From: Cryptomeria japonica
Taxonomy: Eukaryota; Streptophyta; Pinopsida; Cupressales; Cupressaceae
Reading direction: 5' to 3'
Length of the DNA stretch: 64,000 nucleotides
Assembly: GCF_030272615.1 (NCBI RefSeq)
Contig: NC_081406.1
Location: 190,893,891 to 190,957,890 of the forward strand
Both the position numbers and the translations under genes were made by a program. The stretch's first letter is position 1. Each line of letters opens with the position of its first letter. Positions 1 to 11,055 of this stretch are shown here, piece by piece. The notes beneath the pieces are model-generated. The model searched no databases and was not told where the DNA came from. It saw nothing but the letters and a program-made list of their open reading frames with translations.

Positions 1-1705
1 AGCATACTCTCCCACCTTTACACTTTTCACAAACACAAAAAATAATGGTTTATTTACCCCCTAATTAGATCTAGGTGCCTAGTTAAAAAAAAAGACACAA
101 TGTTTGATTGAAACTCCTGAGCAACCTATAAAACAATTGGATTAGTAGTTTTTGTATTTGTTAAGTCTTGGATAGTCGAAGAAGCTGCAACACTCATATA
201 AAAAATATATCAGTAGCTACTGGTCTGCAAAAACAACACACGCACTAAAATGCAGTCAGGCGCACTGAAGCACCTACACAGGCACTAAAACGCTTGAATA
301 CACGTTGAAGAGGGCCGAAATCAAAACAAATTATAGAAAATAAATACAAACAAGATTGCTAATTTATACCTGACTATCGTGTTGTTCTGGATCGGTCACA
401 CTGAAGCACCTGCACATGCACTGAACTGCCTACGCTCACGCTGAAACACAGAAACTTGCAACAAAAGTTAGTGGTTAAAATTTAAAATTCAAAAAAATTT
501 AATTTTTTTGCAAAGGGCAAGATTATGAAAATAGTCGCCCTGGTACAGTTTAGCCCGCGCTGAAACGCAGGCGTACACGCTGAAAAAGACCAAAAGGGTT
601 AGCAGATTTCAAATGGAAGTGGGAAATTAATTTAAGTTTAGAACCCTCACGCTGATGCATCTACGCAAGCACTGAAAGTTCTTTGGGTCGCGTTGAACCT
701 GAGTCATTCATGCTAAACCCGAGTCGTTCGCGTTGATTTGCAGGCGCTTGTGCTATTTCGATACCTGCAACTTGCACACTCACAAAAATGTTAGATTCAG
801 GGACATGGGTCCCACCAGGCATGCCAGAATGAAGAGGGGAAAACATAGCAAGGGAAGATCAGATGGTTAGTATTCAAATGAAGCATTCAAACACATAAAA
901 CATAAAGAATGACCATTTATACCTTGCTATTTTTACCTCTCCCTTGGATTGAGCTTGATGAAGTGGATGGATGATGAGAATGCGCCCTTGATGCTCCACT
1001 TGATGTTCTCCTTGCTTGATATGATGTGGAATAATCTCCTTTTCTCAAAAATATTAATGGATTTGATGGGATTATTGGATGGGCTTTGGATGGATTTGAT
1101 TTGAAAGATTGAAGAAAGAAGAGAGAGGAGAAAATAGTATCATGACAATGCATGGGAAGTGGATTATTTTGTGAGGAGAATAGGCTTCAATTTATAGATT
1201 GGAGAAGGCCAATGGAGGGCCAAGATTGATTTGATCATGAAGGGCTGAGAATGATTTTAGATAGAAGGCATGGATCAGGGGTACCTTGGGAAAATAAACA
1301 GGAATATAAAATTCCTTGGAAAAGTGGGGGAGAAATTTGAATTTCAAATATGAGGAATTAAAAATTCCAAAATAAGGATGCATTGAGGGATTCAAAAAAA
1401 ATTGAATTTCTTTGAGAGACTCAATGTTGATGTGACATGAGTGGGAATTAAAAAATTGAGGGATAATGATAATCATGATTATGAGAGATTCAAGAAGGAT
1501 TAATTAGGTTAAGTGGGATTAGGAAAAGTCATTTGTAGGAATCACATGACTAGGTTAATTAATTAGAATTAATTAACTGAGTGGGTTTAGAGGAAATAAT
1601 TATTGGACAATAGTGATAGAATTAATTAAATTATATTTAATTAACACTGAGAGGAATAAGGATAACACAATTAAATTAATTAAATATTAATTTTAGGTGT
1701 CTACA
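1..1705 (-). mobile_element. Element G copy A: 5' end of a non-autonomous LTR element (partial)
   Basis: This stretch matches 59414-61122 nearly base for base, so it is a second copy of the G element described at 53117-61122, cut by the window edge. Read on the minus strand, the 5' LTR runs from 1705 (TGTAGACACC) to 830 (ending TCTTCA), and bases 829-1 are internal sequence. A TGG-starting primer-binding-site candidate (TGGCATGCCTGG) lies 3 bases past the LTR. The LTR lacks about 31 bp near its start compared with the copy at 60222-61122. No pol-like reading frame is visible. The element sits inside the gag of copia C1a: the flank after its CA end begins CCCCCTACC, the same target as copy B. 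Confidence 0.75.
830..1705 (-). repeat. 5' LTR of element G, copy A (876 bp)
   Basis: TG...CA-bounded sequence, homologous to 60222-61122 and to 53117-53995. On the minus strand it begins TGTAGACACC and ends in a pyrimidine-rich TCCTCTCTTCA-type terminus. The reading frames inside it (917-1153 and 1192-1476, minus) recur in copy B but look like LTR sequence, not genes. Confidence 0.7.
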
Positions 1706-2396
1706 CCCCCTACCAGTCCTCTAACTCAATATCAATTTAAGGAGCAGCAGGAAAACAATCAAGCACTGGAAGCCATTGTAAGTGCATTGTCTGATACTGA
1801 ATACATTGATGTACATGGATTAGAAGCTTAGAACTCTTTTACCTGCCTATGCAATCAGAGTTTCTGCTACTCAAGAGTTAAGGTTAGTGAGTAGTGATAA
1901 GGTCACTATTGATTCACTTATTGGTAAATTGACTGCATTCGAATTGCATAGTTTTGATAATAGTATTTCTAAGTCATTTGAATTAGCTTTTAAGGCATCT
2001 GTAACTGGTACACCTCTGAGAAAAGGAAAAGATGTATGTCACAGTTATGATTACAGATCAAGTCATGGTGGTAGCAAGGCAAATGTGGATGATGAAGACA
2101 ACTTGATGGAGTTTGAAGCTCTTCTAGCTAAGAGACTTCCGAGAGGCACTGGTAAATATAAAGGTAAACTACCTCTTAAGTGCTTCTCTTGCAATAAGAT
2201 TGGACATATAGCTGCAAACTATCCTAACAGTGATAGAAAGGAGAAGTTTAGGAAATATAAAGGAAAAGGGAAGAAACAATACTATGTTGCAATTGATGGA
2301 GTGACTGAAGAGGAATCTGAAGAAGATGACAATGAGGAGATTGTCTTTGTTGTTGTAAAAGAAGATTTGTCTGAAAAAAAGGCTTTGGTATCTTAG
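1706..2396 (+). pseudogene. Copia C1a gag relic with zinc knuckle
   Basis: Remnant of the Gag nucleocapsid region of a Ty1/copia retrotransposon. The start of gag is missing here because element G was inserted after the KYVP codons. The visible part resumes at Pro-Thr-Ser and reads KEQQENNQALEAIVSAL. Compared with copy C1b (61123-62031), 215 bp are missing at the junction 1825/1826, which breaks the frame. From 1887 a 169-codon stretch is open. It contains the knuckle CFSCNKIGHIAANY, in which the expected final Cys is Tyr (codon 2220-2222). A TAG at 2394-2396 separates gag from the protease. The same TAG and Tyr occur in C1b. Non-functional. Confidence 0.85.
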
Positions 2397-3890
2397 TTTG
2401 ACTCTAGTGATGAATGTATAATTGATAGTGGTTGTTCACACCACATGACTAGTGATAAAAGCAAATTTATATCACTCAAAGAATTTGATGGCGGTGTGGT
2501 AAGATTTGGTAACAACTCACCCTGTGTGGTTAAAAGTAAAGGATCTATCTCTCTGAATGGTAAAAGTAATGTAGATGATGTTTATTGGGTAGAAGGCTTA
2601 AAACATAACTTATTGAGTGTTGGACAATTGAATGACAAAGGATACCACCTTGAATTTAAGAGTGGAGTATGTAGGATCATGGGATGCAAAGGATATTTGA
2701 TTGCTACTGGAAAACAAACTAGAGGTAATCTATTTCATCTAAACGCTAATGTGAATAGTTGTTTGGTGGCTAGAATTGAGGATAGCTGGTTATGGCACAA
2801 AAGGTTTTGTCATGTGAACTTTGATAACTTGATAAGGGTCAGCAAATCTAGTATGGTGAGAGGTATGCCACAACTTGTGAAACTGAACAATGTGTTATGT
2901 AAAGAATGTTAGATGGGTAAGATGACTTCTACATCTTTTAAGAGTAAATCCTTTTCTTCTGAGCATATTATTGATTTAGTGCATACTGACTTATGTGGTC
3001 CTATGAGGACTATGAGATTTTATGTTGATAAGTATTTTATGATTTTTATTGATATTTTTTCAAGGATGATGTGGGTCACTTTTCTAAAAGAAAAGTCTTA
3101 AGCTTTCTGTAAATCTAAGGCCTTTAAAACCTTAGTAGAAAAGGAAACTAGGAAGAGTCTGAAATGTCTGAGATCTGACCAGGGTGGTGAATTCACTTCT
3201 AATGAGTTTGTAAATTATTGAGATGGGTAGGGAATAAAGAGGCAAATGTCTGCACCTAGGACTCCACAACAAAATGGAATTTCTGAGAGAAAAAATATGA
3301 CAATTGTGGAAGCAGCTAGGACCATGCTGATATAAGGAGATGTACTGAAGATGTTTTGGAGAGAAGCAGTTAGCACTGTTGTTTACACTTTGAACCAGGT
3401 TCTTGTGAAGAAAGGTAATGATAAAACACCTTATGAGCTTTGGTATGGCAAAACTCCTAATGTCGGTTATTTTAAAGTTTTTGGGAGAAGATGTTTTATT
3501 AAAAGAGATGATTATAGTGGTAAATTTGATGCAAAGAGTGATTCGGGAACATTTCTTGGGTATTCCACCAAGACCAAATCTTTTAAGTGTTACAATAGAA
3601 GGACAAAGAAGATAGTTGAGAGTGTGAATGTTAAGGTTGATGAATTCTCTAACAACTTTGATGAGATCAGCAAATTTGAGCCTATAGATGATGAAGAAAA
3701 ACTAGTGTTTATTGAACCGAAAGTGTAGAAAAATGATGAACAGAACAATGCAAAAATAGGCACTCAATTGGTAGATGATGAGGAAGATGATGAACATAAA
3801 GAAGAAGTCACTGCACCAGAACCAATAATCCCAAGATATGTAAGGCTAAATCATTCAAAAGACTAGATTATAGGTGACAAGAATGTTGGC
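2397..3890 (+). pseudogene. Copia C1a protease-integrase relic
   Basis: Continuation of the copia polyprotein. The aspartic protease motif IIDSGCSHHM is present near 2420-2450. The integrase zinc-binding region (WHKRFCHVNF... then CKEC) is followed by a TAG at 2910-2912 in place of the usual Gln before MGKMTS. The integrase core reads DLVHTDLCGPM and SDQGGEF. Further stops are TAA at 3099-3101 (KEKS*AF), TGA at 3218-3220 and TAA at 3334-3336. The C-terminal integrase part (3351-3728) is readable up to DKNVGV at about 3890. There it is cut by a solo LTR after the codons for Gly-Val; the reading frame resumes at LTRRKL at 5150. Each stop would truncate the polyprotein, so it is dead. Confidence 0.85.
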
Positions 3891-3895
3891 GTGTT
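3891..3895. repeat. Left target-site duplication GTGTT
   Basis: Five-base direct repeat, identical to 5149-5153, made when the LTR element entered C1a pol. Confidence 0.93.
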
Positions 3896-5148
3896 TGTTG
3901 GCAATTTGGAGGAATTGATTATGTGTTGCATTGATGTTTTGTCATTGATGGCAAGACCAGTTGTTTTGGTTATTTACCGGTTTTCGGTTGGTTCTAGTAG
4001 AGTGGTTGTTTATGATATTGGTCCAGTATGATCCGATATGCTTTGGTTTGTAGAATTGGTTTGGATCTGTCATTCATGCTATTTAGATGTGTATCACGAT
4101 CAATTGGCTCGGGATTTGATGACTTAGAAGCTATAATTTGTTCTAGTAAGCCCTTTGGTCACCGGTAAGGGTTTTACCAACAAAGCTTTGTTGAAGATCT
4201 TTTGATGCATGTGATAAGTTGTGTTGGTGCGACTTCTAGATGGCTTTCAGAATATTGTTGGTTATCTTTTTCATGTTCCAGTTCATCGGTGGTGTTGGAT
4301 TTGGCTTATGACAACCTATTTTGGGTCCAGTGTTATCTCTAAGGTTATGGACCGGTTTATGTAATGTTTTGGAAGATGTTCTTGATTCATTACCAATGGG
4401 ATTTAAGGATTGGTTTACATTGTTTTTGGTCTAAGATGACTTGGTTGATCATTTGATTGTGGGTTTATGTTATGAACTTATTGTATTACCTTTTTGGTGG
4501 CTGACCTAATTGTTTAGTTCCCGGGTTGGTATAAATATGATGTAAGCTCTCTTTGTAGATCATAGGTCAAGTTTATGGGATGATCTATGTGTGAATAATG
4601 TTGTAATCATATGCAGAAGGTTTGGTCGATCATAGATGATTGAATTGAGTATGTAAGAGAGGTTTAAGGCCTCTGGTATTGAGCTTAACCGGAACTGTAC
4701 TCAGGCATAAGAGATGCTATACTTGTAGTTCACTCTTCTTTCCAGACTGCCAATTTTTTTGTAGTCAGTGAGGCTCCTTTTTGTGATGAGCAGTGCGCTC
4801 TAGGCTATTGGCCTTCCTACATGTGCAGGCCCCTCATATTGTAATCACATACTTACTGCAAAATTTTTATCTGACTGTGGGTAGGCTTCCCACTGTGGTT
4901 TTTCCCTTTACCAAGTTTTCCACATACAAATCTTGGTGTCATGTGTTATGGATGGATGGTAACTGTTCTGTGAGTTATGCTTATGTTTAATTGCTATATC
5001 TGTTATTTTGGTATTTTGTTTATGCATTCCGGTATTGAATTTATGTGTTCCGGTAATAAGGTTTTGAATGCTTAAAGTTATCTAATCCAGTGACAATTGA
5101 TTCACCCCCCCCTCTCAGTTGTCCTCTGATTATTTGAGTTGTCTAACA
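3896..5148 (+). mobile_element. Solo copia-type LTR (1253 bp) nested in C1a pol, TSD GTGTT
   Basis: Begins TGTTGGCAATTTGG and ends GTTGTCTAACA. It is flanked on both sides by GTGTT (3891-3895 and 5149-5153). Removing the insert and one TSD rejoins the pol frame exactly (GVL then TRRKL), which proves the boundaries. Inside are the conserved copia LTR features: a CCCACTGTGGTTTTTCCC block near 4890 and a C-rich TTCACCCCCCCCTCTCA block near 5101. No internal domain remains, so it is a solo LTR from recombination between two LTRs. The identical insertion is present in C1b at 63446. Confidence 0.93.
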
Positions 5149-6735
5149 GTGTTAACTAGAAGAAAACTCAGAGAAAATTCCTATCTGATTTCAACTGTTG
5201 AACCAAAGACAGTTAGAGAAGCACTGAAAGATGGTGATTGGATTAAGGAAATGAATGAAGAACTAGATCAGATTGAGAAAAACAATACATGGTCTCTTGT
5301 TCCTAGACCGGAAGAAAAAAATGTGATTGTTACAAAGTGGGTCTTTAGAAACAAGTTAAATGAAGATGGTGAGGTTGTCAGGAATAAGGCAAGACATGAA
5401 TGCAAAGGATATGCACAAGAAGAAGGTGAAGACTATGGTGAAACCTTTGCACCAGTGGCAAGACTTGAAGGTGTTAAAATGTTACTTGCCTTTGCAACTT
5501 TTAAAGGTTTGAAGGTCTATCAAATGGATGTTAAATCAGATTTCCTGAATGGTATTCTTGAAGAAGAAGTGTATATAGAACAACCGGATGGGTTTTCTTT
5601 GATAGAGGATAAAGATATGGTATGCAGGTTACACAAGGCATTATATGAATTGAAACAAGCACCAAGAGAATGGTATGAGAGGCTGCATGCACATCTGATT
5701 AAGATAGGATTCCAGTGAACCAGTGAGGACAGTAATATCTATTTAAAGACTGAAGGAGACAAAATGTTAATTGCAGAAGTTTTTGTTGATGATGTAATAT
5801 TTGGTGGAGATGATTATTTGTGTATGGATTTTGTTGATGAAATGAAGAAAGAGTTTGAGATGTCTCTGATCGATGAGATAAAAATTTTCATTGAATTACA
5901 AGTCCAACAACTAGAAGGCGGAATTTTTATCTGTCAAACTAAATATGTGAAAGAAGTTTTGAAGACTTTTGGGATGGAAGACTACAAACCGGTTGGTACT
6001 CCAATGGTGATAGGTTGCAAATTATCAAAAGAGGATGATTCACCCTCTATAGATTAGAAAGAAAACAGGTCTATGATTGGAAAATTGCATTATGTTGTTC
6101 ACAGTACACCGGATATTGCACATGATATTGGTTTAGTTGCTAGATTTTAAAAGAGTCCCAAGCAGACACACTTGGTAGCAGTAAAAAGAATATTCAAGTA
6201 TTTGAAAGGAATAGTTGATTATGTTTTATGGTATCCTTACACAGGTAAATTTTCTTTGAAAGTTTTCACAGATCCAGACTGGGCTGGAAATGTTGATGAC
6301 CGGAAAAGAACAACCGATGGAGCTTCTCTTCTTGAAGGTAGATTGGTATCTTGGACCAATAAAAAGAAAACTTGTTTATCACAGTCAACTGCATAAGCAA
6401 AATATGTGGCTGCATCTATGAATTGTACACAAGCTATTTGGACGAGACATGTTTTGGAAAGTTTTAAGCAGAATTTGGCTGAATTGGTGATTATTTATTG
6501 TGACAACACTAGTGCTATAAATATTTCTAAAAATCCAGTGTTACATGCAAGGACTAAACATATTGAGATGAAATATCAATTTCTGAGGGAGAGAGTATAG
6601 GAGAAGAAAGTGAGAATGGAACATGTGTCTAGAAAAGAACAGTTAGCAGATATGTTCACTAAATCTTTGGCTAAGGCAACCTTTGAATATCTCAGAGGTA
6701 AATTAGGGGTTAGACCCCTACACAAGATCAACTAA
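5149..6735 (+). pseudogene. Copia C1a reverse transcriptase-RNase H relic
   Basis: Second half of the copia polyprotein. The reverse transcriptase reads [56 protein letters not shown], and the catalytic VFVDDVIFGG near 5780-5815. Here VDD stands for the copia Y/F-V-D-D motif. RNase H follows with TDPDWAGN (about 6270), and the end region reads [13 protein letters not shown] and the LRGKLGVRPL type. Premature stops are TGA at 5716, TAG at 6055, TAA near 6148, TAA at 6394 and TAG at 6598. Several are consistent with C-to-T decay. The open stretches stay in one frame, so decay is by point mutation and not by rearrangement. Confidence 0.9.
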
Positions 6736-7069
6736 GATGCAAGTGATGCATCAATCCAGTGGACTTATTGAATATTTTTCACTATGGATTGATGAGATGT
6801 GGACTACTCCTTAGGGGGACCAGCTAAGATGAAGTTAGCAGAGATGATGGAGACTGTAGCAGTAGCGATGATGTTATAAGATGAATTTGCACCTTTGGCA
6901 TTGATGTTAAAGAGGGAGAAGTAATATGACCGGGAGAAGAAATGTAGAAGACATGGGATAAAGTAATATAACCAACAAAAGATCATACAAAGGAGGATAA
7001 GAGAACGTAAAGAATGATGAGTTTGATGATGATTCTTTTAGTGTTTCCATCAATGCCAAAGAGGGAGAA
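6736..7069 (+). other. C1a 3' spacer and polypurine tract
   Basis: Untranslated stretch between the end of pol and the 3' LTR. It contains two 'caatgccaaagagggag'-like or related phrases typical of copia 3' ends. The purine run AAAGAGGGAGAA at 7058-7069 directly precedes the LTR and is the likely plus-strand priming site. The minus-strand frames over 6804-7253 are not genes. Confidence 0.7.
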
Positions 7070-8660
7070 TGTTGGCATGATTGGAATAACTGATGATGAT
7101 GTTGACACACCGGTATAAGGATTGTTGGTGATGATATAGTTGATATGATAAGGAGAATGATGGTATGGTGATGTATGACCGGTATAGATTGAGATATTGG
7201 TTGGTGACTTGGTGATCAGTTATTTGTGTTGTCATTGATGGCAACTGTGGCAATTATTTTATTCTTGATTACTTTGTCATCTAGGTTTACTAGTGTAACC
7301 TAACCAGTAATGGATTAAGTTGGTGAGATGAACTGTGCATCTGACAGACAAACTGGCAAATAGGACTTTAACCGGTAAACATAAAACATTGTTATACTTA
7401 AGCAATTGGTTTTGAATATTGTTGAGGAATTAGGTGTTGCGGTTTGAAACATGTGTTTATATCATTGTAATAAGTCTATGACTAGAACCGCATCATGTTT
7501 TGATAGCCAGAAGTCATGTTTGTGATTTACTGTTATATTTTTAGTAGGGTTTTAGCAAGGTTTTAGAATTGCTAATAAGATCTCTTAACCGGTCATGCTT
7601 TATGGTTTGGCGGTAAATTTCATTATGTTCATAACTTGATGGTGACGTGTCACAACCCGTGTGAGAAATTAAAATATTGTTTTGGTGCGATTAAGGATGA
7701 AACTTCTTGGAAAGCAGTGAAGTGCTTAGTATAATGTTTTAAGGGTGTGACTGCTTATCAAATCGATGTTCGATGATGTGTTATGATCATTCAACCACTG
7801 TAATTGTCTAGAAATTTGTTGTAATGATCTATATGATGATTTGTAATGATCTGTGATGATCTATGATGTAAATTCATTTGAATCTTGATGTATATAGGGT
7901 TTTGTAACTGCCAAAGATGTAAAGTGTATTTAGGTTAGTTTTGATGAAGTTTATTGTGTTGGTAATCTGAGAAAAGAGTGTGTAGCCAAACTAGAGGTGT
8001 GTGTCTGCAAGAGTGAAGCAGATTGGAGTTGAAGTGAATTTGAACAAGCAAGCAGTAAGTGCTATTTCCATATTATTCATTTGTTGTTCCCTAATAGTTG
8101 CAGCAGGTTCAAAATCCCTTAACCGAGTAGGTCCTAACAGGCCTTGTTCATGTAAATCCCTTAATTGGGTAGCTCAAGAACTTGAGTTTAAATCCTCCAG
8201 TGAGGTTGCTTCTAACAAGGCAAAGCTCCTAACAGAGCTCATATTGTAAATCCCTTGACTGGGTGACTCCTAATAGGGTCTGCTCCTAACCGAGCATCAT
8301 TGTAAGCTCCTAACTGGGCTAGGCTCTTAACAGGGTGCATTCTGAAAGAGTGCATTATTTTTTGGTACCAATTCCCACCGTGGTTTTTCCCATTTGTGTT
8401 TCCACATGAAAATCCTGGTGTTCATATGGTGATTGATTTGTGTTTGTGTTCAGTTGATATCTTTCTATTGCATGTATGATATGGAACACTTAAATGAGCA
8501 GTTTGGTAAATCTAATTAGTAGATTGATTTTAGTGGCTATCGGTACTGGTTATGATTTGTTTTGGTGAAGTATTGATCAATTTGGTTTAAGATTTCAGTT
8601 TTCTATTAATACTGATTCACCCCCCGCCCTCTTAGTATTAATCGGATCCTCTAAATAACA
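7070..8660 (+). repeat. 3' LTR of copia C1a (1591 bp)
   Basis: Starts TGTTGGCATGATTGG right after the purine tract and ends CTCTAAATAACA. It aligns along its length with the split 5' LTR of C1b (43985-44480 plus 51832-52921). Near its end are an array of small hairpins (8116-8352), the CCCACCGTGGTTTTTCCC block (about 8375) and a C-rich TTCACCCCCCGCCCTC block (about 8615). The base run after the LTR is TAGAG; the partner TSD lies left of the window. The 82-codon frame at 8001-8249 is LTR sequence. Confidence 0.88.
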
Positions 8661-10690
8661 TAGAGTACTAAAATCCTTTGAGGAGTGTGGTAGGGTAGGA
8701 GCCATATTGCTACTACTAGACCCTATCAGCAACTTTCTTTTATAATCAAATATTTCAATTTTTATCTATATCTCAGTTACCACTTCTTACATATCATCAA
8801 ATTTTAAGTCCAGATCTTCTAGAGTACCTTCTTTCGATTTCTATATTTTCTCCTTCTCTCTCTTTATTCTAGTTGCACCCACATTGATGCACTCAGCAAC
8901 ACCCTTGTTGGCACGCTCTTCTCTTTTGTTTTATCTTTTCTCTATTTCCAAGTTTTTTCTTATTCTTCTCTCTTCACCATTAGAGCCAACCATTTTTTTT
9001 ATTCTCCTTGTCTTTGTTTTCTCCTTGCTCTCTCTTGTGTTATTGTTCTCTCCTTTTGCCATGGCTGTTTGTGATCTAGTCTTCCATTATCCCTATATTG
9101 CATCCCATGGTGCTTACGTGATTAATTTTTTCCCATTAGTTGTGTTTCTTCATTATTTTCTAGAAACTTTCTCTCTTTTCATCCCCATCCCTTTGGTGCT
9201 TGACCCCCTCTCCTAGGGTAGGCGCCAAGAAGATAAAGTTTTTATGAATTCATTTACCTTTTCTATTCTTATTTTGATCTTGTCTTAACTAAAATTTAAA
9301 ATTTGTATTCCTGGTAGGAACCCTAGCAAAATATAACCAGGGTCCCAACAATGGAACCAAAGTTTGAAAGAAATTTGAAAGGGATAGACCAAAGTTCTAT
9401 TACCAAGGATTTCTACTAGTTGTAATCTATAACCCTAGAGGCAGTCCCATTGAGGTAGAAATTAGATGAATTCCAGATCCAATTTAAGTACTTAAATAAT
9501 AAAATAAATACCATACACCATATTAGAGAAGAAAGATAGATTTCCTTGTATTAACATATTATACTACAATATACATTCCCTATGTCTCCTTTATCGAGTA
9601 TATCTTTGATTAATCGCTTAGTCCTTTTCTTAGTTATCCTTAGTCACATAGTGACTATCTATCCTATCTATACTTATATCTCTCTTTAGAGTCATAGCCC
9701 TTGGATGGTAGCCTTCTAATCTATTACGAAATTACTAGTCAGATTATACCCTTATCTCTCCAAAGCGATGTTTGTAGTCTATTTTTCAGCCAACGGTATC
9801 TTTCCCAAAATTAAATTGACTTCTTCTCCAAATGTTATTATTAGTTCCCTAGATTTGTTATGAAAAAATGTCTAATCTATAATATGGCATATCAATCTCC
9901 ACTCAACCTATTATTTTGGAGGAATGATTTGGGTGATGCCATCTTGATCTTTGGTTTTAACTTGTTCAATTCAGATCACCTATTGCTCAAACACCTAGTT
10001 GAGGGCTTGTATCACGATCCATTTCCATTGGTCTTGTTACATACCCTTTTCCATAACTCTCTAGACTATGTTATTTTATTATGCATTTCAATTTTCGACT
10101 TAAAATTTTGATTTGTGAATAGCTCAAGTATGTTGATTAGTCATTATGTTAGGTAGATATGTCGTGACATGATGAAATTTTATGTATTTTCTATTCATAT
10201 ACATTAAAATGGAATATTATATTGATGCTTTTATTTAAGTAATTTATGCATTTATCTATATATGTGTGTTTACCTTACTATCATAGTAACTTCCTTATCG
10301 GTTTAATGAGGTGAATGCAAAAAATACATTTTCTCCTCCGCATACAAGAGGGAAAGTATCGCTAGAGAGAGAAGTAGATCTAGCAAGAAAATTCATGGCC
10401 ATCAGGAATTTGAAAACACACACACTATCTTAATTATGACTATTCAAATTTGAATGATGCTTAATATAGCTAAGTGCATATTATGTCAGTTAATGTTTGG
10501 AAATATTGCACTATTGTAATTTTGGTTTGAATTACTATACTACCTAGTTAAATGTATGACATATTATTCTATGATTGATGAATTGTTTGGTTAGAAAGGT
10601 AATAAAGAATAGGAACCTGACCTACCCTATTCATTTAGAAGAATAATTTAATATCAATATCAATATGTGTTTTTATGAATTCTATTAACA
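8661..10690. other. AT-rich sequence without a recognisable gene
   Basis: No coherent coding frame. The longest open stretches (8884-9216 and 9860-10111, plus) are hydrophobic or pyrimidine-driven translations with no recognisable motif. A short phrase near 9310-9345 (CCCTAGCAAAATATAACC then AGGGTCCCAACA) resembles the end of an unknown LTR, but I could not find its partner. Confidence 0.5.
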
Positions 10691-10708
10691 AACTTTGTTG
10701 GCTTAGTT

Positions 10709-11055
10709 TCAATATATATATACATATATATGTATGTATATACATATATATGTATGTATATATCTATATATATATACATATATATACATATATACATATA
10801 TATACATATATATATACATATATACATACATACATATATACATACATATACATACATATATACCATACATATATACCATACATATATACCATACATATAT
10901 ACATACATATATACATACATATATACCATACATATATACCATACATATATACATACATATATATATATACATACATACATATATACATACATACATATAT
11001 ACATACATACATATATATACATATATATACATATATATACATATACATAAACATA
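10709..11055. repeat. TATATACATA-type microsatellite block (about 350 bp)
   Basis: Almost pure tandem array of tatatacata/tatatatgta, with four to six interspersed 'tataccatacata' variants near 10860-10945. The array is nearly self-complementary, so all six frames are open and give Tyr/Ile/His-rich translations. These are artefacts. Confidence 0.95.

Noticed and set aside
917-1476. Two minus-strand frames in the G LTR that also occur at 60309-60867
   Set aside because: Conservation is explained by the recent duplication. The first is broken by a deletion in the 3' LTR copy (53230-53400), and there is no recognisable protein.
8130-8143. Reading the CTAACA-loop repeats as a CRISPR array
   Set aside because: Units are irregular, spacers are not of constant length, and the sequence is an LTR of a plant retroelement. 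The repeats are stem-loops, not direct repeats.
8884-9216. A 110-codon hydrophobic frame
   Set aside because: It comes from a pyrimidine-rich tract (TTCTCTCTT type). No domain, no ATG context and no flanking gene structure support it.
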